Origin: Claveliimonas bilis
GTDB taxonomy: Bacteria; Bacillota; Clostridia; Lachnospirales; Lachnospiraceae
Length of the DNA stretch: 64,000 bases
Direction of reading: 5' to 3'
NCBI RefSeq assembly: GCF_030296775.1
Contig: NZ_AP027742.1
Span: 1,550,001-1,614,000, forward strand
Position numbers and translations under genes: made by a program. Shown piece by piece: positions 7,638 to 17,089 of the stretch. The number at the start of each line of letters is the position of its first letter. Within the stretch, counting starts at the first letter, position 1. Under the pieces are notes generated by a model. That model was not told the origin of the DNA and did no database searches. It saw only the letters and a program-made list of their open reading frames with translations.

Positions 7638-8832
7638 CAGTGAAACATTATATAAAAATTTATATTGGATAATTATAGCGACATTTTTGCTATCTATGTT
7701 TTCGAATAGTGTTCCAAGAGTACTAATTAACGGAACTGTAATTTTGGCAATTAGTATAGGAATTATTCGAAAAAATAGTTCAATAATAATAAAAGATCAG
7801 ATAGTATTATTGACATTTTTGTTGTATTGTGTTGCTTCATTTGTTCTATTTATAATTAACGGTTACCCTAAATATGTTTTATTATCAGCAATTGCAGGAT
7901 CTTTTCTTCCAATAGTGCTTGCATTTTGTCGTGATACCGACCTATATGAAAGATTTTACAATAATACATTTGTGGCATTAGTAATATCATTTGTCATAAG
8001 TTTATTATTACATATAAACACCCCGCAGTTTTATTGCGACTATTTATATAATATGGGGTATACTTCATCAAATAGTATTTTTTGGGCAAAATATTTTTTT
8101 CAGGGATTATTTGGAGTTACTTCATTAGGAACACTTTCTACATGTACAGCCTTATTTTATCTTTGTAAACTCTATCAAGATAAAAAAATGAAAACTGCTA
8201 TAATGATGGGGATATCAATTGTTACGCTTTTTGTAACAACAAGACGCTCTGCAATTGCGGCATTTTTGTTAGGCGCATCTTATATCATTGTATCAAATAC
8301 TTTTAAAAGATTCATGAAGAAGAAGTACAAGATAAATGTAAAAACTCTCAGTGTGATTTTACTAATTGTAATTATCGGTATTTATGCGGTAATTAAAAAT
8401 TATGAGAGTATTATAGTAATAATGAGTCGTGTGTCAAATATATCTGGAGCTGTTGGAGAAAGAAGTGACGAATGGCGAAAAAATATACAAAGCTTAAGCG
8501 AATTTCAAATTTTTTTTGGGACTGGATTTGGAAGTAGATCTCATACGGCTTTACAGTATGGATTACAAGCAGTTACTGATAGCGGATTTGTTCAATTATT
8601 TTGTGAGCTTGGGCTTCTAGGTTTCATTCTTTTTATAGCGTGTATTACCACTATTACTATAAAGTGTATTAGAGTCCCAAATAAAAACTTTTATTATTTA
8701 TCTTCCATGTTAATAATTTTTGTATATTTGCTTCAAGCTATAGGTTCTAACGTTTTTGAATTTCAAGTGACATCCCCCCTATTCTGGGTTTCATTAGGAT
8801 ATTGCATTAACAAAAAAGGTAGGATGAATTGA
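7618..8832 (+). CDS. O-antigen polymerase/ligase-like membrane protein (Wzy type)
   Basis: A 404-residue integral membrane protein with about ten or more hydrophobic segments, for example IIIATFLLSMFSNSV near the N-terminus and LYKMQ-free loops later. The C-terminal third has a Wzy_C-like stretch FFGTGFGSRSH followed by DSGFVQLFCELGLLGFILFIA, the pattern of O-antigen polymerases. It would link repeat units outside the membrane. Composition is very AT-rich compared with the core genes after 40 kb, consistent with transfer. It overlaps the previous gene. Confidence 0.85.
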   Translation: MHLRIPNSETLYKNLYWIIIATFLLSMFSNSVPRVLINGTVILAISIGIIRKNSSIIIKDQIVLLTFLLYCVASFVLFIINGYPKYVLLSAIAGSFLPIVLAFCRDTDLYERFYNNTFVALVISFVISLLLHINTPQFYCDYLYNMGYTSSNSIFWAKYFFQGLFGVTSLGTLSTCTALFYLCKLYQDKKMKTAIMMGISIVTLFVTTRRSAIAAFLLGASYIIVSNTFKRFMKKKYKINVKTLSVILLIVIIGIYAVIKNYESIIVIMSRVSNISGAVGERSDEWRKNIQSLSEFQIFFGTGFGSRSHTALQYGLQAVTDSGFVQLFCELGLLGFILFIACITTITIKCIRVPNKNFYYLSSMLIIFVYLLQAIGSNVFEFQVTSPLFWVSLGYCINKKGRMN

Positions 8833-9860
8833 TGAATAAGAAAAAGAAAGTATCGATAATTATACCTGTGTATAAGGTTGAAAAGTATTTAGTTAGATGT
8901 CTGAATTCAATAATTAGTCAAACATATGGGAATTTAGAAATAATACTTATTGATGATGGTTCGCCAGATAATTGCCCCAGAATATGCGATGCTTTTATGG
9001 AGAAAGATAAAAGAATAGTAGTAATACATCAAGAGAATCGAGGACTCTCATCGGCGAGAAATAGTGGACTAAAAATTTGTACTGGTGAATATATAGCATT
9101 TTTTGATAGTGACGATTTTGTCAATGTTAATGCAATTAAGAGATGGGTTGAATTACTTGAAAGCACAGAGGCAGATTTAGTGGTCGGAAATATTGAAAAA
9201 TTCTATGGAACTAAGGATTCAGATGAAATCATAAAAAGTCGGCCTGATGGTAAGAAGTACTTTGTAAAAAGATCAGAGGACTTATTAAAGGCAATGTTTC
9301 TGAGCAATTGTGATTTGTGCGTTGCATGGGGAAAACTGTATCGCAAAGAGTTATTAGCAGGTATTTACTTTAGGGAAGACGTTTTTTTTGCTGAGGATAT
9401 GTTTGTCTCACATATATTATTCGATAGATCAAATAAAATAATTGTTGATCAATTTACCGGGGTCTATTATAGCCAAGAGGGGACGAGTTTAGTCAGGTCC
9501 TCTTTTAATATTAGGAAATTAGATATGCTTTATGCGTCAGATGAATGGCTTGAATTTGTTAAGAATAAATATCCAAATTTGATTGAGGCTGCTTTTTATA
9601 GAAATATCGTTATTACATGTAATATGTTTGGCGATGTGGTTTACTGGAATAACTCTAAAGCAGAATCAATACTCAATATACTTTCCAATAAGGTAACTAA
9701 TAATTGGGAATCGATAAAAACCAATCAATATTTTTCGTTTAAAGATATATTTAAAGCATATATGGTTAAAATGAATTGGATAAAAACTATGAAAATATAC
9801 AAAACTGTCCGTTTAAAAATAGCACAATTGCAGAGAAAATTGCAAGATATAAAAGTATAA
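8832..9860 (+). CDS. Family 2 glycosyltransferase
   Basis: A 342-residue GT2 enzyme: KVSIIIPVYKVEKYLVRCLNSIISQTY, then LIDDGSPDNCPRICD, LSSARNSGL and the metal-binding FFDSDDFV, a textbook order for capsular GT2 proteins of the EpsJ/CpsI type. The ATG at 8832 overlaps the polymerase stop codon by one base, indicating translational coupling. After the catalytic domain (about 230 residues) comes a C-terminal region rich in Lys that may touch the membrane. Confidence 0.92.
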   Translation: MNKKKKVSIIIPVYKVEKYLVRCLNSIISQTYGNLEIILIDDGSPDNCPRICDAFMEKDKRIVVIHQENRGLSSARNSGLKICTGEYIAFFDSDDFVNVNAIKRWVELLESTEADLVVGNIEKFYGTKDSDEIIKSRPDGKKYFVKRSEDLLKAMFLSNCDLCVAWGKLYRKELLAGIYFREDVFFAEDMFVSHILFDRSNKIIVDQFTGVYYSQEGTSLVRSSFNIRKLDMLYASDEWLEFVKNKYPNLIEAAFYRNIVITCNMFGDVVYWNNSKAESILNILSNKVTNNWESIKTNQYFSFKDIFKAYMVKMNWIKTMKIYKTVRLKIAQLQRKLQDIKV

Positions 9861-9902
9861 TGTGCCATAGAAATGCTTAACATGCTCTAAGGAGAATTAT
9901 AT

Positions 9903-11336
9903 ATGAGTATTGATACAGTATCACATAAAACAAAATTAATGGTTAAGTCCATAGCTTGGTATACAATTTCTAATGTATTACTTCGATCTGTGAGCCTGAT
10001 TACTTCTCCTATATTTACAAGACTATTAAGCACCTCAGATTACGGGATTGTTAGTAACTTTCAAACGTGGACACAGCTTATTGGTTGTATTACCGGTCTT
10101 GGTCTTGGTACTGCAATAATCCGTGGTAAAGTTGAATTTGGAGAGGATTTTAAAGAGTTTTTATCTAGTGTTCAGACACTTGGCTTTATATCAGCCATAT
10201 CTGCTCTTATAATTTGTCTCCCCTTTTTAAGAGAACTTTCCCAGTTTATGGTATTAGATCAATTTTGCATAATTTTTATGTTGATATATCTAGTATTTTC
10301 CCCGTCTGTCACTTTTATGCAAATAAATTATAGATTTGAATATAAGTATAAGAAAAATATCCTAATTGCGGTTTTTAATACATTAGGGAATGTTGTTTGC
10401 TCGATTACTTTAATTTTAATGTGGACAGATAAAAGATATTTTGGGCGTATTATTGGAACATCAATTCCGATGCTTTTACTTGGAATAGTATTTTTCGTTA
10501 AAATATTTCATGATGGAAAAATTTTTTACAACAAAGGATATTGGAAATATGCACTCCGCCTTGGGTTACTAATAATACCGCATTCTCTTGCAATGATAGC
10601 TCTGGGACAGATAGATAGAATTATGATTATTCGTATGTGTGGAGAATCAGAGGCAGGAATTTACAGTTTTGGATATGCTTACGCTATTGTTATTGGAATG
10701 CTTACTAATGCTATCAATGAGGGAATTCAACCTGAAATATATGATTTGATTCAAAAAAAAGCCTATAAAAATCTTAATATTATGACTAGAAATATTTGTT
10801 TAATCGTTTCTGCCATAGGTTTTGCGATGATACTTTTTGGTCCGGAAGCATTAAAAATATTAGGGACAGAGTCATATTACGAAGCGAGATGGGTGATTTT
10901 TCCTATTGTTATCGGATCTATTTTTCAACTTATGTATCAAAATTATGCTTGTGTAGAGATATATGCGAAAGACACAAAGATTATAGCAATAGGTTCTATA
11001 TTGGCGGCCTTAATTGATATAGTATTAAATTATATTTTTATTCCTATATACGGCTATTTTGTTGCGGGATACACAACTCTAGCAGGATATTTTTTCTTGA
11101 TGATTTTTCATTTTTGGGGTGCTAGAAAGGTAATGAATGGAGAAAAGATATTTATTGGAAGCGACGTTGTTGTATTAAGCGTGATTTTGATTATGGGCGG
11201 TATGTTTTGTAATTTGTGCTATTTTCTAGAGGATTACGTGCGTTATCTGGTTTTGGTATTAGTAATTTTTGTGGCTATTTGGAAAGGAGAGGCGTTTGTA
11301 AGTAAATACTTTGGGAAAACGAAAAATTGTAAATGA
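9903..11336 (+). CDS. Polysaccharide flippase (Wzx / MOP superfamily)
   Basis: A 477-residue protein with roughly 12-14 hydrophobic segments, beginning SIAWYTISNVLLRSVSLITSPIFTRLL, the usual start of Wzx-type flippases, and containing a central IMIIRMCGESEAGIYSFGYAYAIV helix. It would move undecaprenyl-linked repeat units across the membrane before Wzy-dependent polymerisation. AAGGAG precedes the start. Together with the polymerase and the initiating transferase it shows that the locus uses the Wzx/Wzy route. Confidence 0.9.
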   Translation: MSIDTVSHKTKLMVKSIAWYTISNVLLRSVSLITSPIFTRLLSTSDYGIVSNFQTWTQLIGCITGLGLGTAIIRGKVEFGEDFKEFLSSVQTLGFISAISALIICLPFLRELSQFMVLDQFCIIFMLIYLVFSPSVTFMQINYRFEYKYKKNILIAVFNTLGNVVCSITLILMWTDKRYFGRIIGTSIPMLLLGIVFFVKIFHDGKIFYNKGYWKYALRLGLLIIPHSLAMIALGQIDRIMIIRMCGESEAGIYSFGYAYAIVIGMLTNAINEGIQPEIYDLIQKKAYKNLNIMTRNICLIVSAIGFAMILFGPEALKILGTESYYEARWVIFPIVIGSIFQLMYQNYACVEIYAKDTKIIAIGSILAALIDIVLNYIFIPIYGYFVAGYTTLAGYFFLMIFHFWGARKVMNGEKIFIGSDVVVLSVILIMGGMFCNLCYFLEDYVRYLVLVLVIFVAIWKGEAFVSKYFGKTKNCK

Positions 11337-11397
11337 TAGTACAATGCCGTTAAAAGTAAAATCACAAATATCGTTTGATATAGAGAGGGATGTGCTT

Positions 11398-12093
11398 ATG
11401 ATAATAAAAAATGAATTAAAACGGTTCTTGTTGAAGAAAAAAAATATTGAGATAGATTATAATACACGAATGAATTTTAATGTTAAGGCTTCGCAGAAGG
11501 GGCCAGTAAATAGGCTAGTCAATTTTCATGGACAAATTACTAGAATGGGATGTGGTTGCTTTTTGGAGAATGTGTACGCTTACGGTAATATTGAACTGGG
11601 AGATTTTGTTTCGATTTCTGGACCGGGTACTATCCTACACGCAGAAATCGGTAAGATAAAGATTGGAAGTTTCTCTTCTATAGCAGCGAATGTAAGTATA
11701 CAGGAATTTAATCATCATTTGAACAGACCAACGACGTATGCCATTCATCATAATGTGTTTCATGAAAAATTTGATAAAGATTGCACTTCAAAAGGAGATA
11801 TTATTCTTGGAGAAGATGTATGGATAGGATCAAATACAGTGATTCTCTCTGGTGTATCTATTGGAAGAGGTGCAGTAGTTGGAGCAGGTAGTGTTATTAC
11901 ATCAAGCATTCCTCCTTATGCAATTGTAGTAGGCAATCCAGCGAAAGTAATCAAATACCGTTTTAATGAGGAACAAATTAATGCGTTGAATATGACTAAA
12001 TGGTGGACATGGAATGAGGAAAAATTGAAAAGAAATCAAGGCTTTTTTGAAAAAAATATAGCAGATAATGAGATATATGTGGTTAGTAAATAA
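11398..12093 (+). CDS. Hexapeptide-repeat O-acetyltransferase (CatB/Vat-like)
   Basis: A 231-residue left-handed beta-helix acyltransferase. Hexapeptide repeats run through GDFVSISGPGTILHAEIGKIKIGSF; the catalytic His lies in EFNHHLNRP and the C-terminal part has GEDVWIGSNTVILSGVSIGRGAVVGAGSVIT and AIVVGNPAKVIKYRF. ATG 11398 is preferred because GAGAGGGA lies 7 nt upstream and it does not overlap the flippase; an upstream start at 11311 would overlap by 26 nt. It likely acetylates a sugar of the glycan. Confidence 0.85.
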   Translation: MIIKNELKRFLLKKKNIEIDYNTRMNFNVKASQKGPVNRLVNFHGQITRMGCGCFLENVYAYGNIELGDFVSISGPGTILHAEIGKIKIGSFSSIAANVSIQEFNHHLNRPTTYAIHHNVFHEKFDKDCTSKGDIILGEDVWIGSNTVILSGVSIGRGAVVGAGSVITSSIPPYAIVVGNPAKVIKYRFNEEQINALNMTKWWTWNEEKLKRNQGFFEKNIADNEIYVVSK

Positions 12094-12271
12094 AGAAATA
12101 TTATTATTGTGCTAAGAAATCTAAGTATGTTCACTTTGTTTTATAAGAAATTTTTTCGGATTATTAAATGAATGATTGTTTCATATGAGATTGAAATCTT
12201 GTTGTGATCTTATTAGATATTAAAATAATTCAGAAAGAAGTTGATTTGTTAAATAAAGTAGGAGGGAGCAG
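12094..12271. other. Intergenic gap inside the glycan operon
   Basis: The 178-bp gap separates the Wzx/Wzy part of the operon from the Capsule_synth/NeuA/NeuB part. It is very AT-rich. A weak promoter-like pair, TTGAAA and TAGATA at 17-nt spacing around 12191-12219, could start a second transcript; no terminator hairpin with a T-run is visible. Confidence 0.35.
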
Positions 12272-13834
12272 ATGAATAATAAGAAAATATTGATGGTAGG
12301 AAAGGAAACATTTACATACCCGTTTTATTTTTTGTCTAAGAGGTGGAAAGATAATAACAATCAGCTTGCAATGTTGTGGATTAATCCAATAGAAACAGAG
12401 TATGATGAATGTGATATAAATTCTTCAACGTACTATGCGTTTGAAAGGCTTGGATATATAAAAAATTATACTTTAAATTGGGCAGCGGATTTATATACTA
12501 AAAATCTTAATACTCCTAATGTTGATTATAATTATTTGAAATATGTTGAAGAAAAGTATACACACTTTAAGAACTTGAACTGTCAATTAATTTCAGATCA
12601 AAAAATGACGGGACATTATCATTTTAGAACAATGTGTGTTCCTCTAACATATGAACAACAACTACTATGGATTCAGCTTGTTTATCAGAATATCGAAAGG
12701 GTCTTAGATGAATTTAAACCAGATGTAATCTTTGACTGTGATATTGCGGAACTTGCGAGGACTGTGCTAAATGAAGTGGCTTATGAAAAAAATATACCAT
12801 ATGTTTCGATAGCATATCCGAGATATGAAATGTATAAGATTCCCAGTTATTGTTTAAGTATTAAGAGTGATGAATATTTTGTGAAAGAATATCAAAAGTG
12901 CTTAAAAACTGATAACGAAGAGGAAAAAAGATATATCTATCAATATAGAAATAGTGTATCTATTAAAAATAAAATGTATTTGGGAGTAAATAATCCTACA
13001 TATCAGTACAATGCGGATCCATTAATGAAAACTATTAAAGCAATCTATGAAAGAGCTATTTATTTTTTAAAACAAGATTTGTCAAAGAATAATCGACTGT
13101 TAAAGAAGAAAAATCCTATTTTATTTGATAGCAGTAAAAAGTACATGTGTTTTTGGATTAAATATCAGCTTTTTAGAAGAAAACTTATGAGAAGCACAAC
13201 TTTTTTTGATACACCCGTTGAGGGGGAGAATTATATCTATATGCCTCTTCATCTGATTCCAGAATCTACAACTTTTAGTATGGCACCATTTTGGATAAAT
13301 GAACTATCGGTAATAGAAGCTGTTTCAAAGGCGTTGCCTACAGAATGGTATTTGTATGTCAAAGAACATCAAGCAATGTTGGGAGAAAGAGGGAGAGATT
13401 TTTATAATAAGATTAAGAGCATACCTAATGTTAGACTGGTAAAATTTAATTATTATAATGATCCCAAACCATGGATAGAAAAGGCGAGAGCTGTTGTTGC
13501 AATAACTGGTACATCAGTTTATGAAGGAGCGTTAATGGGAAAGCCAGGATTTATTTTTGGAGATGTACCGTTTGGTGTTATCAAAGGAATTCAAAGGGTA
13601 AAAAATATTGAAGAATTACCGTTACTATTTAAAAATCTTGATTCAGTAGATAATATTAATGAATGTGCGGCATACATACGAGCTGTTAAAAATGTTGGTA
13701 TGGATATCAACCTAAATTTTATTATTAATGAAGCATATGAGAATCTCGTTCGTAACAAAAAATTAAGTAATAATTTTGATGAGGAGTTAGAAAAACTAAG
13801 ATTATTTTTTGAAAGAGCAATTAGTTATATTTGA
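12272..13834 (+). CDS. Capsule_synth-type protein (KpsC/KpsS-like glycosyltransferase candidate)
   Basis: A 520-residue soluble protein. The first half is unremarkable. The C-terminal half matches the GT-B-like Capsule_synth (PF05159) pattern: YIYMPLHLIPESTTF, then YVKEHQAMLGERGRDFY, NVRLVKFNYY, and the donor-site-like VVAITGTSVYEGALMGKPG followed by FIFGDVPF. Such proteins (KpsC/KpsS, LpsZ) attach Kdo-type sugars in capsule assembly, and its position beside nonulosonic acid genes fits a transferase for a related nine-carbon sugar. GGAGGG precedes the start. Exact activity is unknown. Confidence 0.7.
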   Translation: MNNKKILMVGKETFTYPFYFLSKRWKDNNNQLAMLWINPIETEYDECDINSSTYYAFERLGYIKNYTLNWAADLYTKNLNTPNVDYNYLKYVEEKYTHFKNLNCQLISDQKMTGHYHFRTMCVPLTYEQQLLWIQLVYQNIERVLDEFKPDVIFDCDIAELARTVLNEVAYEKNIPYVSIAYPRYEMYKIPSYCLSIKSDEYFVKEYQKCLKTDNEEEKRYIYQYRNSVSIKNKMYLGVNNPTYQYNADPLMKTIKAIYERAIYFLKQDLSKNNRLLKKKNPILFDSSKKYMCFWIKYQLFRRKLMRSTTFFDTPVEGENYIYMPLHLIPESTTFSMAPFWINELSVIEAVSKALPTEWYLYVKEHQAMLGERGRDFYNKIKSIPNVRLVKFNYYNDPKPWIEKARAVVAITGTSVYEGALMGKPGFIFGDVPFGVIKGIQRVKNIEELPLLFKNLDSVDNINECAAYIRAVKNVGMDINLNFIINEAYENLVRNKKLSNNFDEELEKLRLFFERAISYI

Positions 13835-13863
13835 AAAGGCATAGTTGTTGATTGGAGGAGAAA

Positions 13864-15462
13864 ATGAAAATATTAGCTGTTATCCCAGCGAGAGCGGGAT
13901 CAAAAGGAATTCCAAATAAAAATATCAGAATAATAGGTGGCCATCCATTGATTTACTATTCCATTAAAAATGCATTGAATTCTGAAATGATAACGGACGT
14001 GATAGTATCTACAGATTCTCCAGAGGTGAGAATTATTGCAGAACAGATGGGGGCTAGAGTGAGATGGAGAGATTCATTTCTTTGTGGCGATTCAATTACG
14101 TTAGATTCAGTTATTTTTGATGCCGTTCCCGAAGAAGACTGGTCTTATATTGTAACAATGCAACCTACTTCACCAACACTTAGTGTTTTGACATTGGATG
14201 AGGCAATAAAATATACAATTAAGAATGATTTGGATACAGTGATTTCTGCAATTAATGCACCACGTTTGTCGTGGCGAGAAAAAGATGGTAAAAAAATACC
14301 TAATTACACAGAGAGATTAAATAGGCAGTACTTGCCGTCTTGTTATGTGGAAACCGGTGCGTTTGTAGTGTCGAAGGCAACTGTTGTTACACCGAATACG
14401 CGAATTGGTAATAAAGTTGACGTGTATGAAGTTCCACAGGATGAGTCCCTAGATGTTGATACATTTGAGGATTTGAGGAGTGTAGCCGCAATATTAGAAC
14501 GTCAGAAAGTTGCTATTTATGTAAATGGGAATAATAAAAGAGGGATTGGACATATTTATAGAGCTCTTGAAATTGCGGATGAATTCTATGTTAAACCTGA
14601 TATTTATTATGATATAAATCAAACAGATTCTAAGGTATTTGGAAAAACAACTCACAATCTAATTGCGGTCAATGGAATTGCAGAGTTGTTTGATAAATGC
14701 AAAGAAAAAAAATATACAGTTTTTATAAATGATATTCTTACCACCTCTATTGATTATATGATAGGATTGCGTTCAGTATTGCCTAACGCTAAGATTGTAA
14801 ATTTTGAAGATGATGGAGAGGGTATTATAAAAGCAGATCTTGTATTCAATGCTTTATTCCATGAAAATGAGTATTCACAAGTTTATGCAGGTGAGAAGTA
14901 CTATATTTCTGGCAAAACATTTATGTTCTATGAGCCGATTACTATTAAAGATAAAGTAGAAAAAGTCTTCGTTTCATTTGGTGGAGCAGATCCCCAGAAT
15001 TACTCTGATCGAATTCTTAATATGCTAATAAAACCAGAATACAAAAAGTTCCATTTTGTGGTTGTTCTTGGAAGAGCAAAAAATAATGTTGATGCATTAT
15101 TGAAGTATAATAAATATGACAATATAGACGTCCTTTTTGATGTTACAAATATGCCAGAGCTTATGAGTGGTTGTGATATCGGAATAACATCAAGGGGAAG
15201 GACGGGGTATGAACTGGCAATTCTTGGTATTCCATCAATATCGATGGCGCAAAATCAGAGAGAAGAAAAACATGGATTTGTATGTAATGAGAACGGATTC
15301 ACATATATTGGACTTAATCCAGCAGACGAGATTATTGAAAGTAATTTAAAGATGTATCTTTCTATGTCAAAAGAGAGTAGAACAAGATTTCATGAAAAAC
15401 TTTTAAGCCACGATTTAAGAGGTGGTCGTAAAAGAGTAATGGGACTTATTAATAGTTTATAA
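13864..15462 (+). CDS. Fusion of CMP-nonulosonic acid cytidylyltransferase and PseG-like hydrolase/transferase domain
   Basis: A 532-residue two-domain protein. Residues 1 to about 220 form an acylneuraminate cytidylyltransferase (NeuA/PseF/LegF type) with the nucleotide-binding RAGSKGIPNKN motif and SLDVDTFEDLR. From about 220 the GT-B-like PseG/SpsG domain begins (VNGNNKRGIGHIYRALEIA), with VSFGGADPQNYSDRILN and GITSRGRTGYELAILGIPSI. PseG removes UDP from the 6-deoxy-diacetamido sugar before NeuB-type condensation; the first domain activates the product with CTP. GGAGG is 5 nt before ATG 13864. No frameshift is seen at the junction, so the fusion looks real. Confidence 0.86.
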   Translation: MKILAVIPARAGSKGIPNKNIRIIGGHPLIYYSIKNALNSEMITDVIVSTDSPEVRIIAEQMGARVRWRDSFLCGDSITLDSVIFDAVPEEDWSYIVTMQPTSPTLSVLTLDEAIKYTIKNDLDTVISAINAPRLSWREKDGKKIPNYTERLNRQYLPSCYVETGAFVVSKATVVTPNTRIGNKVDVYEVPQDESLDVDTFEDLRSVAAILERQKVAIYVNGNNKRGIGHIYRALEIADEFYVKPDIYYDINQTDSKVFGKTTHNLIAVNGIAELFDKCKEKKYTVFINDILTTSIDYMIGLRSVLPNAKIVNFEDDGEGIIKADLVFNALFHENEYSQVYAGEKYYISGKTFMFYEPITIKDKVEKVFVSFGGADPQNYSDRILNMLIKPEYKKFHFVVVLGRAKNNVDALLKYNKYDNIDVLFDVTNMPELMSGCDIGITSRGRTGYELAILGIPSISMAQNQREEKHGFVCNENGFTYIGLNPADEIIESNLKMYLSMSKESRTRFHEKLLSHDLRGGRKRVMGLINSL

Positions 15463-15479
15463 GAAAGTTGAGGTATATT

Positions 15480-16517
15480 ATGAATAAACCATATGTTATA
15501 GCTGAAATGGGTGTTAATTTTTATGATACCGCTAGAGAGATGAGGATTTCTGCCCTTGATGCTGCAAAGTTATATATTGATAAAGCAGCAGAAATAGGAA
15601 TTGATTGCGCAAAATTTCAATCATATAAGGCGGGAACAATTGTTTCAAAGAATTCTCCTGCTTATTGGGATACTACTAAAGAACCTACAAAAACACAGTA
15701 TGAACTATTTTTGAAGCATGATAAATTTGGAGAGAAAGAGTATAGAGAATTATGTGAATATACACATTCCAAAGGTATGGATTTTACATCTACTCCTTTT
15801 GATTATACATCTGCAGACTATTTGGAAGACATGGTTGATTTCTATAAAATTTCTTCTTCTGATCTTTCCAATATCCCATTTATTAAGCATATTGGGAGAA
15901 AGGGGAAAGCTGTATATATATCAGTAGGAGCAGCTTATCTATCTGAAGTTGATGTAGCAGTTAGAGCATTAAAGGAAGTAGGGTGTAAAGATATTGTTGT
16001 GTTCCATTGTGTCCTTTCTTATCCTACTGATCCTGCAAATGCTAATCTAAGAGTTATTGAGACGTTGAAAAAAGATTTTCCAGATGTAAGAGTTGGATTT
16101 TCTGACCATGTTGCGCCTGATGATACTATGATGACATTAGCAACAGCTTATTTGCTTGGGGCAGAAGTTATTGAAAAGCATTTTACGCTTGACAAAACGC
16201 TTCCAGGTAATGATCATTATCATGCTGGGGACCCCGAAGATTTTAAAAAAGCAATTACTAATTTCAAATGGATTGACACAGTACTTGGTAGTGCAGAGAA
16301 AACAGTATTTGCTTGCGAGACTATACCAAGAAGAGAGGCAAGACGTTCACTTGTTTTGACTAGAAATATGAAAGCCGGAGAGATTATTAAGGAAAAAGAT
16401 TTAATGCCTAAGAGGCCTGGGACTGGGATTTCACCAGCATATGCTGAAATTGTTATTGGAAGAAAAGTAGTTAAAGACCTTGAAGAAGACACGATTTTGA
16501 CGTGGGAAATGGTGTGA
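15480..16517 (+). CDS. NeuB-type nonulosonic acid synthase (sialic/legionaminic/pseudaminic acid synthase family)
   Basis: A 345-residue enzyme: NeuB TIM-barrel from residue 1 to about 270 (YVIAEMGVNF, CAKFQSYKAGTIVS, SSSDLSNIPFI, VGFSDHVAPDDT, GAEVIEKHFTLDKTLPGNDH) and a C-terminal SAF antifreeze-like domain (RRSLVLTRNMKAGEIIKEKDL). It would condense phosphoenolpyruvate with a 6-carbon amino sugar. ATG 15480 has GAGG 6 nt upstream. The C-terminal SAF domain is complete. Genes for the dehydratase, aminotransferase and acetyltransferase steps are not in this cluster. Confidence 0.9.
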   Translation: MNKPYVIAEMGVNFYDTAREMRISALDAAKLYIDKAAEIGIDCAKFQSYKAGTIVSKNSPAYWDTTKEPTKTQYELFLKHDKFGEKEYRELCEYTHSKGMDFTSTPFDYTSADYLEDMVDFYKISSSDLSNIPFIKHIGRKGKAVYISVGAAYLSEVDVAVRALKEVGCKDIVVFHCVLSYPTDPANANLRVIETLKKDFPDVRVGFSDHVAPDDTMMTLATAYLLGAEVIEKHFTLDKTLPGNDHYHAGDPEDFKKAITNFKWIDTVLGSAEKTVFACETIPRREARRSLVLTRNMKAGEIIKEKDLMPKRPGTGISPAYAEIVIGRKVVKDLEEDTILTWEMV

Positions 16518-16520
16518 GAT

Positions 16521-16580
16521 ATGAAAGACTTTATTTTAGCCGATGGTTCCATACAAAGTTATATTCAGTTACAATGGTGA
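16521..16580 (+). pseudogene. Truncated gene start after the NeuB-type synthase
   Basis: A 19-codon reading frame (MKDFILADGSIQSYIQLQW) starting 3 nt after the neuB-type stop. It looks like the beginning of a further operon gene cut off by later rearrangement; the family cannot be recognised from so short a piece. Confidence 0.45.
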
Positions 16581-16958
16581 GAAGTAAGCGATTACTCTCA
16601 ATCTGTGATGAGTGGATGGTATATATGCTTTGTCAACAGTAGTGTTGGTAGATATTAAGAAAAGGCATATTATCTAATTACCCTACTGGTCCACTTGGGG
16701 GGGGATATTGATTAGTGTTAGGTTATAAATTTGTTCTTCTTTTTTAATGAGGTTTAGCTCTTGATAGATGCAATGATATTTGGCAACAATACTTTTTTAT
16801 GGGAACCCTAACAAAGGAGATTATAATACCACATCTGATAAGAGTAGACAGCTAAATGAGGACTTAATAAAGTATGATTTAAAAGCTCTTACCCGTAATG
16901 GTATGGAGAAACTTTAAGTAATCTGTTCGATAAAAAAGTGGGTGAACGCATCAATTAG
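16581..16958. other. Degenerate junction between glycan operon and IS3 element
   Basis: No intact gene. The stretch mixes unrelated fragments; one open piece around 16840-16917 (reading SRQLNEDLIKYDLKALTRNG) may be left over from a helical protein. A run of eight G at about 16697-16704 is unusual here. No promoter or terminator is convincing. Confidence 0.4.
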
Positions 16959-17087
16959 ACTTCCGAAGAGAAACTCTCATCACCGCAATCCATAGAAAGC
17001 ATGCAGAATGAACTTCTGTATTTAAGGCAAGAGGTGGAGTTCCTAAAAAAAATTATTATCGCAGACAATTCAAAGAAGAGAGATTAG
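16959..17087 (+). pseudogene. IS3-family orfA, C-terminal remnant
   Basis: An open frame of 42 codons that ends with SMQNELLYLRQEVEFLKKII, the leucine-rich coiled coil at the end of IS3 OrfA. The helix-turn-helix half is missing: the frame is stopped at 16956-16958. The element would thus lack a normal OrfAB fusion transposase. Confidence 0.75.
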
Positions 17088-17089
17088 TC

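Noticed and set aside
9918-10000. Start of the flippase at a later internal codon
   Set aside because: ATG 9903 has AAGGAG upstream and the N-terminal residues match flippase starts.
13852-15462. NeuA-PseG fusion as a sequencing error or frameshift joining two genes
   Set aside because: The frame is continuous with normal domain lengths on both sides and no internal ribosome-binding site at the junction.
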